Assembly (NCBI RefSeq): GCF_035920445.1
Contig: NZ_CP109162.1
Coordinates: 8,308,001-8,372,000, forward strand
Source of the DNA: Nocardia sp. NBC_01730
GTDB lineage: Bacteria > Actinomycetota > Actinomycetes > Mycobacteriales > Mycobacteriaceae
Length of the DNA stretch: 64,000 nt
Direction of reading: 5' to 3'
Part shown: positions 25,540 to 36,136 of the stretch, piece by piece
Layout of the letters: each line of letters begins with the position of its first letter
Numbering within the stretch: the stretch's first letter is position 1
Position numbers and translations under genes: made by a program
The notes under the pieces: model-generated
Seen by the model: the letters and a program-made list of their open reading frames with translations, nothing else
Database searches by the model: none
What the model was told of the DNA's origin: nothing

Positions 25540-26634
25540 GTGACCGATCTGCTGCGAGGACCTATTCACGCCGTGCATGTCGAGTTGGGTGCGACGTTCG
25601 CGCCCTTCGGTGGGTGGGAGATGCCCGTGTCCTACGTGGGGACGGTGGCCGAGCACCAGGCGGTTCGCGCCACTGTCGGGTTGTTCGACGTCAGCCACCT
25701 CGGAAAGGCGACGGTGCGTGGGTCGGGAGCGGCGGCGTTCGTGAACTCCGCGCTTACCAACGATCTCGGCCGGATCGGGCCCGGCCAGGCGCAGTACACG
25801 CTGTGCTGCGCGCCGGACGGGGGAGTGATCGACGACCTGATCGCCTACTACGTGAGCGACGAGGAGATCTTTCTCGTGCCGAACGCCGCCAACACCGCGG
25901 TGGTCGTCGCGGAGCTGCGGAAGGTCGCGCCCGAGGGTGTCACTGTGACGGACGAGCACCGTGACTACGCCGTGTTCGCGGTACAGGGCGCCCGCTCCAC
26001 CGAGGTGCTGACCGCACTCGGCTTGCCCACCGAGCTCGAGTACATGGCTTACGCCGACGCCGAATGGGACGGCCGCCCGGTCCGGGTGTGCCGCACCGGC
26101 TACACCGGCGAGCACGGCTACGAACTACTGCCCGGCTGGGACGACGCGGAACCGCTGTTCCGCGCCCTGGTCGAGCAGGTGCGCGCGGCCGACGGCCAGG
26201 TCGCCGGCCTGGGTGCCCGTGACACGCTGCGCACCGAAATGGGTTACCCGCTGCACGGGCACGAACTGTCGCTGGAGATTTCGCCGGTGCAGGCGCGCTG
26301 TGGTTGGGCGGTCGGCTGGAAGAAGCCGGAGTTCTGGGGCAAAGCGGCACTCGAGCAGGAGAAGTCGGCCGGACCGCGCCGACTCCTGCTGGGACTCGAA
26401 GCCCTTGATCGTGGCGTACTCCGCCAGGGACAGACCGTGCTCCGCGACGGCAAGTCGGTCGGTGAAACCACCTCCGGCACGTTCTCGCCGACGCTGAAAG
26501 TCGGTATCGCGCTGGCTTTGCTCGATACCGAGGCGGACCTCGAGCCCGGAGCCGAGGTCGAGGTAGACGTGCGCGGGCGCCGGTTGCGCTGCAAGATCAT
26601 CCGCCCACCATTCGTGCAGACGAACACCAAATAG
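25540..26634 (+). CDS. gcvT: Glycine cleavage system aminomethyltransferase (T protein)
   Basis: 364 residues from GTG 25540. GcvT takes the aminomethyl group from the lipoylated H protein and forms methylene-tetrahydrofolate. Recognisable blocks are [35 protein letters not shown], the long tetrahydrofolate-binding domain with [20 protein letters not shown] and [20 protein letters not shown], and the C-terminal [20 protein letters not shown] with LRCKII. The length is normal. The H protein needs lipoate from lipA/lipB nearby. The next gene, ilvE, follows on the same strand, as in mycobacteria. Confidence 0.95.
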   Translation: MTDLLRGPIHAVHVELGATFAPFGGWEMPVSYVGTVAEHQAVRATVGLFDVSHLGKATVRGSGAAAFVNSALTNDLGRIGPGQAQYTLCCAPDGGVIDDLIAYYVSDEEIFLVPNAANTAVVVAELRKVAPEGVTVTDEHRDYAVFAVQGARSTEVLTALGLPTELEYMAYADAEWDGRPVRVCRTGYTGEHGYELLPGWDDAEPLFRALVEQVRAADGQVAGLGARDTLRTEMGYPLHGHELSLEISPVQARCGWAVGWKKPEFWGKAALEQEKSAGPRRLLLGLEALDRGVLRQGQTVLRDGKSVGETTSGTFSPTLKVGIALALLDTEADLEPGAEVEVDVRGRRLRCKIIRPPFVQTNTK

Positions 26635-26728
26635 CCGCGGGCAGTGCCGTGTAGTGCGCGGGAGGCGGTCGGCTATGGGTCGGACCACGGGCGTAACCGG
26701 GAAATCGCTCCCGGATAGGATCATCGGC

Positions 26729-27826
26729 ATGACCATTGCCGCACAGTTCACCCGTGTCCCGCATCCCGCGCCCGTTCCGGCGCAGCGGCGACAAGAGGTA
26801 CTGACGGCGCCCGGGTTCGGACGGTTCTTCACCGACCATATGGTGTCGATCGATTACGCCGACGGTGCGTGGACCAACGCGCGTGTGGAGCCGTACGGCC
26901 CGCTGGCCCTGGACCCGGCGACGATGGTGTTCCACTACGGCCAGGCAGTCTTCGAGGGCCTGAAGGCCTACCGCCAGAGCGATGGCAGCGTCTCTTGCTT
27001 CCGTATCGACGCGAACGCCACGCGTTTCCGCAAGTCGGCCCGCCGCATGGCGATGGCAGAGCTGCCGGAGGAGCTGTTCATCGAGTCGGTGCGCCAACTG
27101 CTCGACGTGGACCGGGACTGGGTGCCCGCGGCAGGCGGCGAGGAATCGCTGTACCTTCGGCCGTTCATGTTCGCGACCGAGGCCGGGTTGGGTGTGAAGC
27201 CCGCCTCGGCGTACAAATACCTGCTGCTGGGTTCCCCGGCGGGTGCGTACTTCCCGCGCGGCGTGAAGCCGGTGCGGGTCTGGCTGTCCACCGAGTACGT
27301 GCGGGCGGCGCCTGGTGGCACCGGCGAGGCCAAGGTCGCGGGCAACTACGCGGCTTCTTTGCTCGCCCAGGCCGAGGCGTCGGCGCAGGGATGTGATCAG
27401 GTCGTGTGGCTGGACGCGTGCGAGCGCCGCTACGTCGAGGAGATGGGCACCAACAACCTGTTCTTCGTCTTCGGTTCCGGCTCCGAGGCACGGCTGGTGA
27501 CCCCGGAGCTGTCCGGTTCCTTGCTGCCGGGCATCACGCGGGACTCGCTGCTGACCCTTGCCGCCGATTCCGGCTTCCCCGTCGAGCAGCGCAAGATCTC
27601 GGTGGAGGAGTGGCGCAAGGGCGCCGAATCCGGTGAGCTCACCGAGGTTTTCGCCTGCGGTACCGCCGCGGTGATCACGCCGGTCGGCTGGGTCCGTTCG
27701 GGCGAGAGCGAGTTCACGATCGGCGGCGGCGAGCCCGGCGAGGTCACCATGGCCCTGCGCGACACGCTCACCGGCATCCAGCGCGGCACCTTCGCCGATA
27801 TCCACGGGTGGATGCGCGGGATGTGA
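26729..27826 (+). CDS. ilvE: Branched-chain amino acid aminotransferase
   Basis: 365 residues from ATG 26729, the family-consistent start (in-frame codons further upstream are within the intergenic region). A fold-type IV PLP enzyme for the last step of leucine, isoleucine and valine synthesis. [40 protein letters not shown], the PLP lysine in [37 protein letters not shown] and the phosphate-binding [16 protein letters not shown] are all visible. It is convergent with the MBL gene, whose stop lies 1 bp away. Confidence 0.96.
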   Translation: MTIAAQFTRVPHPAPVPAQRRQEVLTAPGFGRFFTDHMVSIDYADGAWTNARVEPYGPLALDPATMVFHYGQAVFEGLKAYRQSDGSVSCFRIDANATRFRKSARRMAMAELPEELFIESVRQLLDVDRDWVPAAGGEESLYLRPFMFATEAGLGVKPASAYKYLLLGSPAGAYFPRGVKPVRVWLSTEYVRAAPGGTGEAKVAGNYAASLLAQAEASAQGCDQVVWLDACERRYVEEMGTNNLFFVFGSGSEARLVTPELSGSLLPGITRDSLLTLAADSGFPVEQRKISVEEWRKGAESGELTEVFACGTAAVITPVGWVRSGESEFTIGGGEPGEVTMALRDTLTGIQRGTFADIHGWMRGM

Positions 27827-27827
27827 C

Positions 27828-28541
27828 TCAGCCCGGCATGAGCATGTGCCACTGGTCGAGGGTCTGCGGGCGCATGACGTAGTTGTTGTCCCGGACAGTG
27901 GACAGCGCGGCGTTCGGTTCCTGCGAGTACCAGTGACCCGGGTAGATCACCGGGTCGCCGGCGAGTCCCGCGAGGTAGCGCAGGCTGCGGAACATTTCGT
28001 CCGAGTCGCCTCCGGGGAAATCGGTGCGGCCGCATCCGTCGACGAACAGGGTGTCGCCCGCGATCAGACGGTTGTCGAACAGGAAGCATTGGCTACCCGG
28101 AGTGTGTCCTGGTGTGTGTAACAGCTCGATGTCGAAAGCGCCGACGGTGACCTTGTCACCGTGCTCGTGACCGGTCAGCTCGCTCTCGGCGATGCCGGTG
28201 ACGTTGGCTACCCACGGCAGCTCCTTGGCGTTGACATGCACTGGGACGCTTGCCCTTTCGAGTAACTCGCGCACGCCCCGCAGGGTGAAGCCGAGCATCG
28301 TGCCGCCCACATGGTCGGGGTGGTGGTGGGTCGCGAGGACCCCGGTCAGCCGCAGACCGTCTCCTTCGGCGATATCCACCAGGTCGCCCGCCGCGTACGC
28401 CGGATCGACCACCACGCACTCGCCCGTCTCCCGATCGCCGATCAGGTACGCGAAATTGCGCATCTGCGTCGCGATCGGATCGCCAACGGCGTAGTCGCGT
28501 CCCGACAAAAGTTGGCGAAAGTACACGCGCTCAGAAGACAT
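27828..28541 (-). CDS. Metallo-beta-lactamase-fold hydrolase, glyoxalase II-like
   Basis: 237 residues from ATG 28541. The zinc signature THHHPDHVGG is complete, with further metal ligands in HTPGHTPGSQCFLF, DTLFVDGCGRTDFPGG (Asp) and IYPGHWYS (His). The insertion VPVHVNAKELPWVANVTGIA resembles glyoxalase II or persulfide dioxygenase-type proteins, so a thioester or sulfur substrate is possible. Length is usual. It lies just downstream of cobS on the same strand; a short palindrome between them may end the cob transcript. Function is not fixed by sequence. Confidence 0.85.
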   Translation of the reverse strand: MSSERVYFRQLLSGRDYAVGDPIATQMRNFAYLIGDRETGECVVVDPAYAAGDLVDIAEGDGLRLTGVLATHHHPDHVGGTMLGFTLRGVRELLERASVPVHVNAKELPWVANVTGIAESELTGHEHGDKVTVGAFDIELLHTPGHTPGSQCFLFDNRLIAGDTLFVDGCGRTDFPGGDSDEMFRSLRYLAGLAGDPVIYPGHWYSQEPNAALSTVRDNNYVMRPQTLDQWHMLMPG

Positions 28542-28610
28542 ATCGCACACCTTATTGCTCGCCCCGGACGATCCCGCGCGGCACGGCCGGAAAATTTCCG
28601 GTGCGTCCGG

Positions 28611-29357
28611 CTAGACGGTGAGGGATAGTACCGCTGCGGCGACGGCCACCGACGTTTCCAGGGCGGCGCCGAGGACGTCGCCGGAAAGTCCGCCGAAGCG
28701 ACGGGCGCAGTGCAGCACGAGGACCAGCGAGGCGGCGAGGGCGAGCAGGACGGCGAGGGGGCCCTGCCAGGTGCGGCCGGGGACCGCCAGCACCGCGAGG
28801 GCGATGGAGGCGACCGTCCAGAACGCGGCCGTGAGTGTCGATTGGGTGCCCGCGACGAGGACGCCGAAGCTGGTGCCTGGGGCGGCAGCGATGCCCCGGC
28901 AGGCGATGACTACGACCACGCGGCCGGTCGTGACCGCGAGGGCTACCGCGAGCCACCGGCCCGAGTCGGCGAGAGCCGCGAACGAGAACGCTTGTATTCC
29001 GATGGTGAACACGATCCCCGCGACGCCGAACGGCCCTGCGCCGCCGCTCTTCATGATCTGCCTGGCCCGCTCGGGCGGACCGTAGCTGCCGAGCCCGTCC
29101 ATGGTGTCGGCGAGCCCGTCCAGATGCATGCCCCGGGTGGCCAACGCCAACGCGCCGACCACCAGCAGACCGGCCAGCGGAGCAGTCGCACCGTCCCAGG
29201 TCAGCAGCCACAGCAGCCCCGCGGCCCCCGCGCCGAGCAGCGCACCGACGACCGGCGCCGCTCCGATCGCGCGCCCCACCATCGCCCGATCGACGTCATC
29301 CGGCCCAGGCACGGGCAGCACGGTCAGCCACGAGATCGCCAGTAATACTCCGGTCAT
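28611..29357 (-). CDS. cobS: Adenosylcobinamide-GDP ribazoletransferase (cobalamin synthase)
   Basis: 248 residues, an integral membrane enzyme that joins adenosylcobinamide-GDP with alpha-ribazole in the last steps of vitamin B12 assembly. At least six hydrophobic segments are present. The family hallmark HLDGLADTMDGLGSYGPPER, with its acidic metal-binding residues, follows RGM at about residue 80, and MKSGGAGPFGVAGIVFTIG comes next. The late FGGLSGDVLGAALE motif is also present. ATG 29357 is used; a TTG at 29366 is possible. It is the third gene of cobU-cobT-cobS. Confidence 0.95.
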   Translation of the reverse strand: MTGVLLAISWLTVLPVPGPDDVDRAMVGRAIGAAPVVGALLGAGAAGLLWLLTWDGATAPLAGLLVVGALALATRGMHLDGLADTMDGLGSYGPPERARQIMKSGGAGPFGVAGIVFTIGIQAFSFAALADSGRWLAVALAVTTGRVVVVIACRGIAAAPGTSFGVLVAGTQSTLTAAFWTVASIALAVLAVPGRTWQGPLAVLLALAASLVLVLHCARRFGGLSGDVLGAALETSVAVAAAVLSLTV

Positions 29358-29598
29358 GCCGAACAACCTCCTCTGCAGCCCGCGGCCTCGCGCTTGCCGA
29401 CAAAGACCCGTTTCGGGATCGGCTGCAATCGTGTGTCAGGGCGCGGGGGCGCCGCATTGGTCTGGCCGAGCGTCCAGCAGGTCGAGTAGGCGGTGACCGG
29501 ACGCGACCAGGTGTGGCGGCGGTGCGGCGTTGTTGCCGAGGAAGCGTGGCCGGCGGTGACGGTGTCCCGCGGTTGCGTCCCAGTGGGCCGAGAACGGT
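29358..29598. other. cobT-cobS intergenic region with a possible coding relic
   Basis: 240 bp on the transcribed minus strand. One frame reads PPHLVASGHRLLDLLDARPD and ends in QCGAPAP before a stop, looking like a protein C-terminus, but it has no visible start codon. It could be a fragment of a lost gene between cobT and cobS. No structured element is evident. Confidence 0.3.
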
Positions 29599-30681
29599 TC
29601 ACTTGCGCAGGTCCAGTGTGGTGCTTGCCGGTTCGGCGGCGTCGGCGGTGCTGACTCCGGCGTCGGCGAAGGTGGACATCTCGGCGAGGATCGCGACTGC
29701 CGAACGCAGGACCGGAAGGGCGGTGAGGGCGCCGGAACCTTCGCCGAGGCGCAGGTTCAGGTCGAGTAGGGGGTCGAGGCGCAGATGTTTCAGTGCGAGG
29801 GCGTGGGCCGGTTCGGTCGATCGATGGCCTGCCAGCCACCAAGCCCTCGCGCCTGCTGCGAGGTCTTCGGCGACCATCGCCGCGGCCGTGACGACTACGC
29901 CGTCGAGTATGACCGGGGTGCGCCGGGCAGCGGCCTGAGCGAGGAAGGCGGCCATCGCGGCGAAGTCGGCGCCCGCGGCGATACGGAGGAGTTCGACCGG
30001 GTCCTTCACGACCGGACGGGCGCGGCGCATCGCGTCGCGGATGGCGGCGACCTTGCGAGCCCAGCCCGCGTCGTCGACGCCGGTGCCGCGCCCGGTGGCG
30101 GCGACGGGTTCGGTGTCGGTGAGGGTAGCGACGAGCACAGTGGCGGGGGTGGTGTTGCCGATGCCCATGTCGCCCGCGATCAGCAGGTCGGCACCCGTGT
30201 CGATCTCCTCGTCGGCGATGGCGCGGCCCGCGGCGAGCGCCGCCTGGATCTCCTCGGCGGTGAGCGCGTCCTCGCGGTCGATCGCACCGCTGGAACGGCA
30301 TACCTTGTGCTTCGACACCTGCGGGTCGGTGTCGGCGTCGACGGAGATGTCCGCGACCCGGACCGTCGCTCCTGCCACCGCCGCGAGGGTGTTCACCGCT
30401 GCGCCGCCACCGAGAAAGTTCGCGACCATCTGCGCGGTGACCTCGCTCGGGTACGCCGAAACCCCGTGCCGTGCGACACCGTGGTCCCCGGCGAACACCA
30501 CGACCCGGGCGCGCTCGAACTGCTTCGGTGGGCAAGCACCCTGGCACGACGCCACCCAGTTGCCGAGTTCCTCCAACCGGCCGAGCGCCCCACCGGGTTT
30601 GGTCAGCTGCGCCTGCCGCTGCTCGGCGGCCACACGAAACCGTGTGTCCGGGGGCGCTACCGGTCCAAATCCGTGAGTCAC
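29599..30681 (-). CDS. cobT: Nicotinate-nucleotide-dimethylbenzimidazole phosphoribosyltransferase
   Basis: 360 residues from GTG 30681; in-frame codons further upstream are not needed, since [20 protein letters not shown] begins the family domain. CobT makes alpha-ribazole phosphate from nicotinate mononucleotide and the lower ligand of B12. Conserved blocks are [92 protein letters not shown] and the catalytic-glutamate motif [18 protein letters not shown]. It sits between cobU and cobS on the minus strand. Confidence 0.95.
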   Translation of the reverse strand: MTHGFGPVAPPDTRFRVAAEQRQAQLTKPGGALGRLEELGNWVASCQGACPPKQFERARVVVFAGDHGVARHGVSAYPSEVTAQMVANFLGGGAAVNTLAAVAGATVRVADISVDADTDPQVSKHKVCRSSGAIDREDALTAEEIQAALAAGRAIADEEIDTGADLLIAGDMGIGNTTPATVLVATLTDTEPVAATGRGTGVDDAGWARKVAAIRDAMRRARPVVKDPVELLRIAAGADFAAMAAFLAQAAARRTPVILDGVVVTAAAMVAEDLAAGARAWWLAGHRSTEPAHALALKHLRLDPLLDLNLRLGEGSGALTALPVLRSAVAILAEMSTFADAGVSTADAAEPASTTLDLRK

Positions 30682-30796
30682 TGTCGAGCCTTTCCGGTCG
30701 TGGCGGTTCCCGCCGACTACGCAGCCCAATCTTGCCATTCCCGGCTCCCTGTCGGCCCTCCGTCGGAGGCTTCTACACACCTGCCGCGGGACCGCG

Positions 30797-31363
30797 CTAC
30801 TTCAAGCGCAGGGGTAGGCCCGCGACGACGAAGTACGCCTCGTCGCAGACCTGGGCCAGGCGCTGGTTGAGAGAGCCGATTTCGTCGCGGAACAAACGGC
30901 CCGAGCGGGTCGCCGGGATAACGCCCATGCCGACCTCCGGAGTCACGATCACGAGGTGGAATGGGTAGGCGGCGACGGCCGCGACCAGGGCGTCTGTGTC
31001 GGAGGAGATCGTGCCGCGCGGTGCGTCCCACGCCTCACGTGCGTCGATGCGGGCGGTGAGCCACGTGCCGATGTCATCGATGAGAGTGACATCCGGCAGG
31101 TTCGATGGCACCGTCGGTTCGGTGAGAACCGTTGCCGGGTCGGTGCTTTCGACGGTCGACCAGCTTCCGGGCCGACGGCTGCGGTGCTTGGCGATCCGCT
31201 CGGCGAAATCGCGGTCCGCGGGATCGGGCACCGCGGTGGCGAGATAGCGGACCGGGCCGCCGGCGTTGGCTGCGAGCTCCTCCGCAAACACCGACTTGCC
31301 GGATCGCGCGCCGCCGAGAATGAGTATGCGATGCGCGGATGCGGAGGAGGGACTGTGCGGCAC
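30797..31363 (-). CDS. cobU: Adenosylcobinamide kinase/guanylyltransferase
   Basis: 188 residues. CobU phosphorylates adenosylcobinamide and adds GMP, giving the substrate used by CobS. The P-loop GGARSGKS stands at residues 17-24, followed by [20 protein letters not shown] with the guanylate-attachment His in [11 protein letters not shown], then [13 protein letters not shown], the family [20 protein letters not shown] and [20 protein letters not shown], with [10 protein letters not shown] at the end. First gene of cobU-cobT-cobS. I saw no cobalamin riboswitch upstream. Confidence 0.95.
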   Translation of the reverse strand: MPHSPSSASAHRILILGGARSGKSVFAEELAANAGGPVRYLATAVPDPADRDFAERIAKHRSRRPGSWSTVESTDPATVLTEPTVPSNLPDVTLIDDIGTWLTARIDAREAWDAPRGTISSDTDALVAAVAAYPFHLVIVTPEVGMGVIPATRSGRLFRDEIGSLNQRLAQVCDEAYFVVAGLPLRLK

Positions 31364-31474
31364 CGGTGCACCGTATCAATCGGCGGGCGCCGAGCCATCC
31401 ATCCGCGATATGTCGACCGTCGCCCTCGCTGCGTGCCGTCCACCACTCGACGGCTATCCCGCACCGCGCGACGA

Positions 31475-32455
31475 CTACGCCGACGTCTTCTGCCCCGCGT
31501 CCGGGTTCCCGCCGAAGCGGCGGCGATATTCGGTGGGGGCGATGCCGACGAGGCGTTGGAAGTGGTGGCGCAGGAGGGCGCCGGAGCCGAAGCCGGAGCG
31601 GGCGGCGATGCGTTCCAGGCCGAGGTCGGTTTCCTCGAGGAGTTGCTTGGCCAGCAGCACGCGCTGGTTGGTGAGCCATTTCACCGGGGTGGTTCCGGTT
31701 TCGGCAGTGAAGCGGCGGGCGAAGGTACGGGTGGACATAGCGGAGCGGGTGGCAAGTTCCTCGATGGTGTGTGGCAGGTCGAGGTGTTCGTTCATCCACT
31801 CCAGGGTCGGGATGAGGCTGTCGGAGGTGCAGGCGGCGACCGGGCGTTCGATGAACTGACGCTGTCCGCCGTCGCGCTGGGGCGGCACCACCATGCGCCG
31901 CGCGATCGCGTTGGCGACGCTGCTGCCGAGTTCGCGCCGCACCAGATGCAGGCAGGCGTCGATGCCCGCCGCGGTGCCCGCGCTGGTGATCAGGTTGCCT
32001 TCGTCGACGTACAGGACGTCGGGATCGACGGTGGCCTCGGGGTACTCGGCGGCCAGTTTCTCGACGTAACGCCAGTGCGTGGTGCATTTGCGGCCGTTGA
32101 GCAGCCCGGCCGCACCAGCCAGGAAGGCTCCGGAGCAGACGGTGAGCACGGTCGCGCCGGCCGCTGCCGCGTCACGGACCGCCCCGACAACACGTGGATC
32201 GAATTCCGGGACCGTCGCGGCGGCCGGGATCGCGACCAGGTCGGCCGCCGCCAGCTCCGCGAGCCCGTACTCCGGTGTGACAGTTATCCCAGGACTGGTC
32301 GAGTGCAGCGGGGTGCCCGGCTCGGCCCCGCAGACCCGGAAGTCGAAGCCGGGCAATCCGTCCGCGGTCCGGTCGAGGCCGAAAACCTCACAGATGACCC
32401 CGAACTCGAACATAGCCATCCGCTGGGACAGCACCACGGCGACCTTCGACAGCAT
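31475..32455 (-). CDS. GlxA-family AraC-type regulator with DJ-1/PfpI domain
   Basis: 326 residues. Residues 1-190 form a class-I glutamine-amidotransferase-like (DJ-1/PfpI) domain, with VAVVLSQRMAMFEFGVICEV and the nucleophile-elbow cysteine in TVLTVCSGAFLAGAAG, then LYVDEGNLITSAGTAAGIDA. Residues 220-320 are an AraC pair of helix-turn-helix units, IEELATRSAMSTRTFARRFT and LERIAARSGFGSGALLRHHF. Members control arginine, choline or carnitine genes in other bacteria; the target here is not known. It is divergent from a 52-residue membrane protein 85 bp away. Confidence 0.88.
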   Translation of the reverse strand: MLSKVAVVLSQRMAMFEFGVICEVFGLDRTADGLPGFDFRVCGAEPGTPLHSTSPGITVTPEYGLAELAAADLVAIPAAATVPEFDPRVVGAVRDAAAAGATVLTVCSGAFLAGAAGLLNGRKCTTHWRYVEKLAAEYPEATVDPDVLYVDEGNLITSAGTAAGIDACLHLVRRELGSSVANAIARRMVVPPQRDGGQRQFIERPVAACTSDSLIPTLEWMNEHLDLPHTIEELATRSAMSTRTFARRFTAETGTTPVKWLTNQRVLLAKQLLEETDLGLERIAARSGFGSGALLRHHFQRLVGIAPTEYRRRFGGNPDAGQKTSA

Positions 32456-32540
32456 GCGGGCAGTCTACTGGCCGAATTTTTACGAACAATGTCAGTGCAG
32501 CCACTATCGGCGGTAAATCACTGAGCGCAAAATTACTGCC

Positions 32541-32699
32541 ATGACTACTTTCCTTGTTTTTCTCGCGGTCATCGTGGCCTTCGCGGCGCTGGTCGGGTAC
32601 GGCACCGGCCGGGCAGGCTCATCCGACGTCGTCGACCGCGACGCTCAGCGCATGCGGGCCGAGCTGGCCGCCATGCTCGGCCGTAACGCCCACCGCTGA
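32541..32699 (+). CDS. 52-residue single-pass membrane protein
   Basis: A short gene from ATG 32541. The N-terminal segment TTFLVFLAVIVAFAALVGYG is a membrane anchor, followed by a polar tail with VDRDAQRMRAELAAMLGRN as a likely amphipathic helix. Codon third positions are almost all G or C, which supports coding. It is divergent from the GlxA-type regulator, and its 3' side runs into decayed and intact copies of the hairpin repeat. No family is recognised. Confidence 0.6.
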   Translation: MTTFLVFLAVIVAFAALVGYGTGRAGSSDVVDRDAQRMRAELAAMLGRNAHR

Positions 32700-32795
32700 C
32701 CACCGCGACCGAACGGCAATGGCCCAGCATGTAGCAACGAGTCCGCCCGCGCCAGACGACAGTGGGGCACCATTCGCTATTTGCGTGTCATCGAG

Positions 32796-32915
32796 ACCGA
32801 GCATTGTCCGCTCGCGTCCGAGCAGTCGACGCGCCCGCGACGAAGTCACCAGCAGCAGTCGCCCAGACGCCCTCCACCAGCAGGGCGCCGACACGCAGCG
32901 CCGCAGGCGAGGCCA
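32796..32915 (+). repeat. Decayed copy of the two-hairpin repeat
   Basis: This stretch aligns with the second two-thirds of the repeat at 32962: GCGTCCGAG, a CCCGCGACGAAGTC block, then CACGCAGCGCCGCAGGCG near the end. The long stem has lost its complementarity, but the order of words is kept. It suggests that the site received the element more than once, or that tandem copies decayed unequally. Confidence 0.5.
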
Positions 32916-32961
32916 CAACTAGCGCTCGCCTCCTACCGCAACCACATCGGCTGACTCCCGC

Positions 32962-33117
32962 TTCCGAGCGCAGCGAGACCAAGCATTCCATGTTCGCGGC
33001 CCGGCTCGTGTCCGAGTGGCCGCCGCGTCCGCGACGAAGTCGCCAGCGGCGGTCGCTCGGACACGAGCCATCAAGGGGCCGCGAACACGCAGCGCCGAAG
33101 GCGCTGCAAATTAAACA
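32962..33117 (+). repeat. Two-hairpin interspersed repeat, copy 1
   Basis: A 156-bp element. The long stem pairs 32992-33016 with 33056-33086, including GCTCGTGTCCGAG against CTCGGACACGAGC. The apex extends through a GC-rich stem to a GCGAC-gaa-GTCGC tip. A second hairpin, CAGCGCC-gaa-GGCGCTG (33090-33106), follows. Copies at 54426 and 62911 differ at paired positions yet keep pairing. This copy ends at the stop codon of the minus-strand DUF3043 gene, so it could also act as a terminator for it. Confidence 0.85.
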
Positions 33118-33782
33118 CTGTCGCCGGGGCCGACCCGCGGCTTCGGAGCACGCATCTTGCGGATCTGGGAGGCGCGGACGAAGGCGTACCAGCCGAGCCG
33201 GTATCCGGTGTCGGTGCTATCCGGGAAACGCTCCCTGACCCGGTTGTTCACGATCCGGCCGAGCAGGACGCCCTCCGCGATCATGAATGCCATCATCACC
33301 AGCATGGCCAGTGTCACGATGGTCTGCAGCGCGGGCGCGACGAACATCGACAGGATCAGCACCAACGCCATCGGCATGAACAGGCCGACCAGGTTGCGAC
33401 GGGCGTCCACGATGTCGCGGACGAACGCTCGCACCGGCCCCTGGTCGCGCGGCAGCAGGTACTTGTCTTCGCCCGCGAGCATGCGCGCCCGCCGATCCTG
33501 GGCGGCCGCGCGCCGTTCGGCTGACGCCGCCTTGCGCTCCTGCCTGCTGCCGCGGGTGGCCTTGCGCCGGGCGCGGGCCTCCTTCGCGGTGAGTGGAGCG
33601 GGGGCTACTGGGCCGCGGCGCTTGCCTTGTGCGTCACGGCGTTTCGGGGTGGGACGGCCCTTGCCCGCGGTGGCTGGGGCCGCCGTCCGGGTGGAACCCG
33701 CGGCCGAGCCGCCATCCACGACCGCCGTCGATTCGGCGGTCGCGTCGGTGGTGCTGGACTCGCCACGACGGAACAATTTCAC
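33111..33782 (-). CDS. DUF3043 membrane protein (Rv2206-like)
   Basis: 223 residues from GTG 33782; the frame extends upstream but the known homologues begin with this KLFRRGESS-type start. Residues 20-120 are basic and low-complexity (KGRPTPKRRDAQGKRRGPVA, ARARRKATRGSRQERKAASA). YLLPRDQGPVRAFVRDIVDA leads into two membrane segments, LVGLFMPMALVLILSMFVAP and TLAMLVMMAFMIAEGVLLG, and a tail DTGYRLGWYAFVRASQIRKM. The role is unknown. Its position between cobT/U and the IscA-type gene matches M. tuberculosis. It is divergent from that gene. Confidence 0.85.
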   Translation of the reverse strand: MKLFRRGESSTTDATAESTAVVDGGSAAGSTRTAAPATAGKGRPTPKRRDAQGKRRGPVAPAPLTAKEARARRKATRGSRQERKAASAERRAAAQDRRARMLAGEDKYLLPRDQGPVRAFVRDIVDARRNLVGLFMPMALVLILSMFVAPALQTIVTLAMLVMMAFMIAEGVLLGRIVNNRVRERFPDSTDTGYRLGWYAFVRASQIRKMRAPKPRVGPGDSV

Positions 33783-33978
33783 AGCGACCAGGCTATTCGA
33801 TCGACGATGCGGCGTGAAACGCGGTCCGATTCGCCGGGAGTGTGCGCAGTCACGGAGGTCGCCTGCCGCGGCGGGCCGGGTGGTGGCAAGATGGAGGAAT
33901 AGCCGCCTGCCGAGTGGTGTTGACCAACACGACCCGTGCGCTGCCACGGGTTGACCAAGGGTTCCTCGAGGAGAGTTC

Positions 33979-34332
33979 ATGACTGTGCAGAACGAGACCG
34001 CCACCACCCACGGTGTGACTCTGACCGACGCCGCCGCTGCGAAGGCGAAGGCGCTGCTCGATCAGGAGGGTCGCGACGACCTGGCGCTGCGGATCGCGGT
34101 GCAGCCGGGTGGTTGTGCCGGCCTGCGCTACCAGCTGTTCTTCGACGACCGCTCGCTGGACGGTGACCTGATCGTCGATTTCGGCGGCGTGACGCTGGCC
34201 GTCGACCGGATGAGTGCTCCCTATGTGCAGGGCGCCTCGATCGACTTCGTCGACACCATCGAGAAGCAGGGTTTCACCATCGACAACCCAAACGCCACCG
34301 GCTCCTGCGCCTGCGGCGACTCCTTCAACTGA
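33979..34332 (+). CDS. erpA: IscA/ErpA-type iron-sulfur insertion protein
   Basis: 117 residues. A-type carriers pass Fe-S clusters to target enzymes, which may include LipA and quinol oxidoreductases. The three cluster cysteines are present: C46 in VQPGGCAGLRYQL, and C110 and C112 in TGSCACGDSFN. The strands between (RYQLFFDDRSLDGDLIVDFG, GVTLAVDRMSAPYVQGASID) are typical. The ATG has GAGGAG upstream. A GTGTTG-ac-CAACAC palindrome (33917-33930) lies in the divergent promoter region. It is the Rv2204c counterpart by gene order. Confidence 0.92.
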   Translation: MTVQNETATTHGVTLTDAAAAKAKALLDQEGRDDLALRIAVQPGGCAGLRYQLFFDDRSLDGDLIVDFGGVTLAVDRMSAPYVQGASIDFVDTIEKQGFTIDNPNATGSCACGDSFN

Positions 34333-34407
34333 GCTTTCCCGCCCAGTCGCGCGATGAGCAAGTCCGAACGGGACGACTGATTTCGTGACGACTGATCTCG
34401 TAAGAAC

Positions 34408-35564
<1,157 letters not shown>

Positions 35565-35570
35565 CGGGTT

Positions 35571-35664
35571 TTCAGGCCGTACCGGTCAGGTGGTGCCGGA
35601 TTCGCGTTCAGGTCCTGCGTGTGGTGCTGCTCGAATTTTGGGTGTACCCGATGAGTTACCAATG
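35571..35664 (-). repeat. 93-bp interspersed repeat R2, left edge of the island
   Basis: Inverted copy relative to R1, beginning 6 bp after the adenosine kinase stop. The conserved GCGTTCAGGTCCTGC and GATGAGTTACC blocks are the complements of the R1 words. The next base pairs belong to the IS5-type relic, so R2 marks or abuts the insertion boundary. Confidence 0.85.
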
Positions 35665-36030
35665 TGCCCCCTAACAGCATATCCGCCGGATTTCGCCCAC
35701 TCGACGAGCCGCCCGACGTAGCCGCCGTCGGCGAACACCAGCGAGATGGTGGCGAAGCGAGCGGCCACGGCGGCCAGCAGCCGGTGTGCGGCGTCCCGAT
35801 CCTGGATATCGCGTCACAGACCAGCCGCCGGTGCCACTTTTCCGGGCGACCGCCCTTGCCGCCGGTGTTGCCCGGCGGCGGCAGCAGAGGCTCCGGCAGT
35901 TCCCACTCGGGGTCGGTTAGCGACGAAGACGGGTAGAACGGGCAATCCGGCGACTCGCCGTTGGTCGGGCACGACGAGCACGAGCAGGTGAGCAACACTG
36001 ACAAGGGGCTTTCGGTGGTGACTTCTTGGT
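35665..36030 (-). pseudogene. IS5-type transposase relic with internal deletion
   Basis: Two parts of an IS5-family (IS427-like) transposase are joined. The N-terminal part reads YPSSSLTDPEWELPEPLLPP, then GNTGGKGGRPEKWHRRLVCD. Next to it, in another frame, comes the DDE-region fragment IQDRDAAHRLLAAVAARFAT followed by LVFADGGYVGRLVEWAKSGG. Some 80 or more residues between them are missing and the frame is broken, so the gene is dead. It lies directly beside repeat R2 at the left edge of the island. Confidence 0.8.
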
Positions 36031-36136
36031 ATGGAAACCTCAGTCGTACCGGGAGTCCCTCCACATATCAGGCATTACACGCCGACCGGTTACCCAGTTT
36101 CCAGATGTCCTCTGACAGGTCCTCCGGCCCCGCGCC

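Noticed and set aside
28587..28601. CCGGAAA-A-TTTCCGG palindrome after cobS as a regulator site
   Set aside because: More simply a short terminator-like or chance palindrome between two minus-strand genes; no second site.
29354..30547. 397-residue Arg-rich frame across cobT and the gap to cobS
   Set aside because: Alternate frame of cobT; no start signal and composition is that of a shadow.
30682..30796. Possible cobalamin riboswitch in the cob cluster
   Set aside because: Neither the gap before cobT nor the region before cobU shows a B12-box-like sequence or the needed length of leader.
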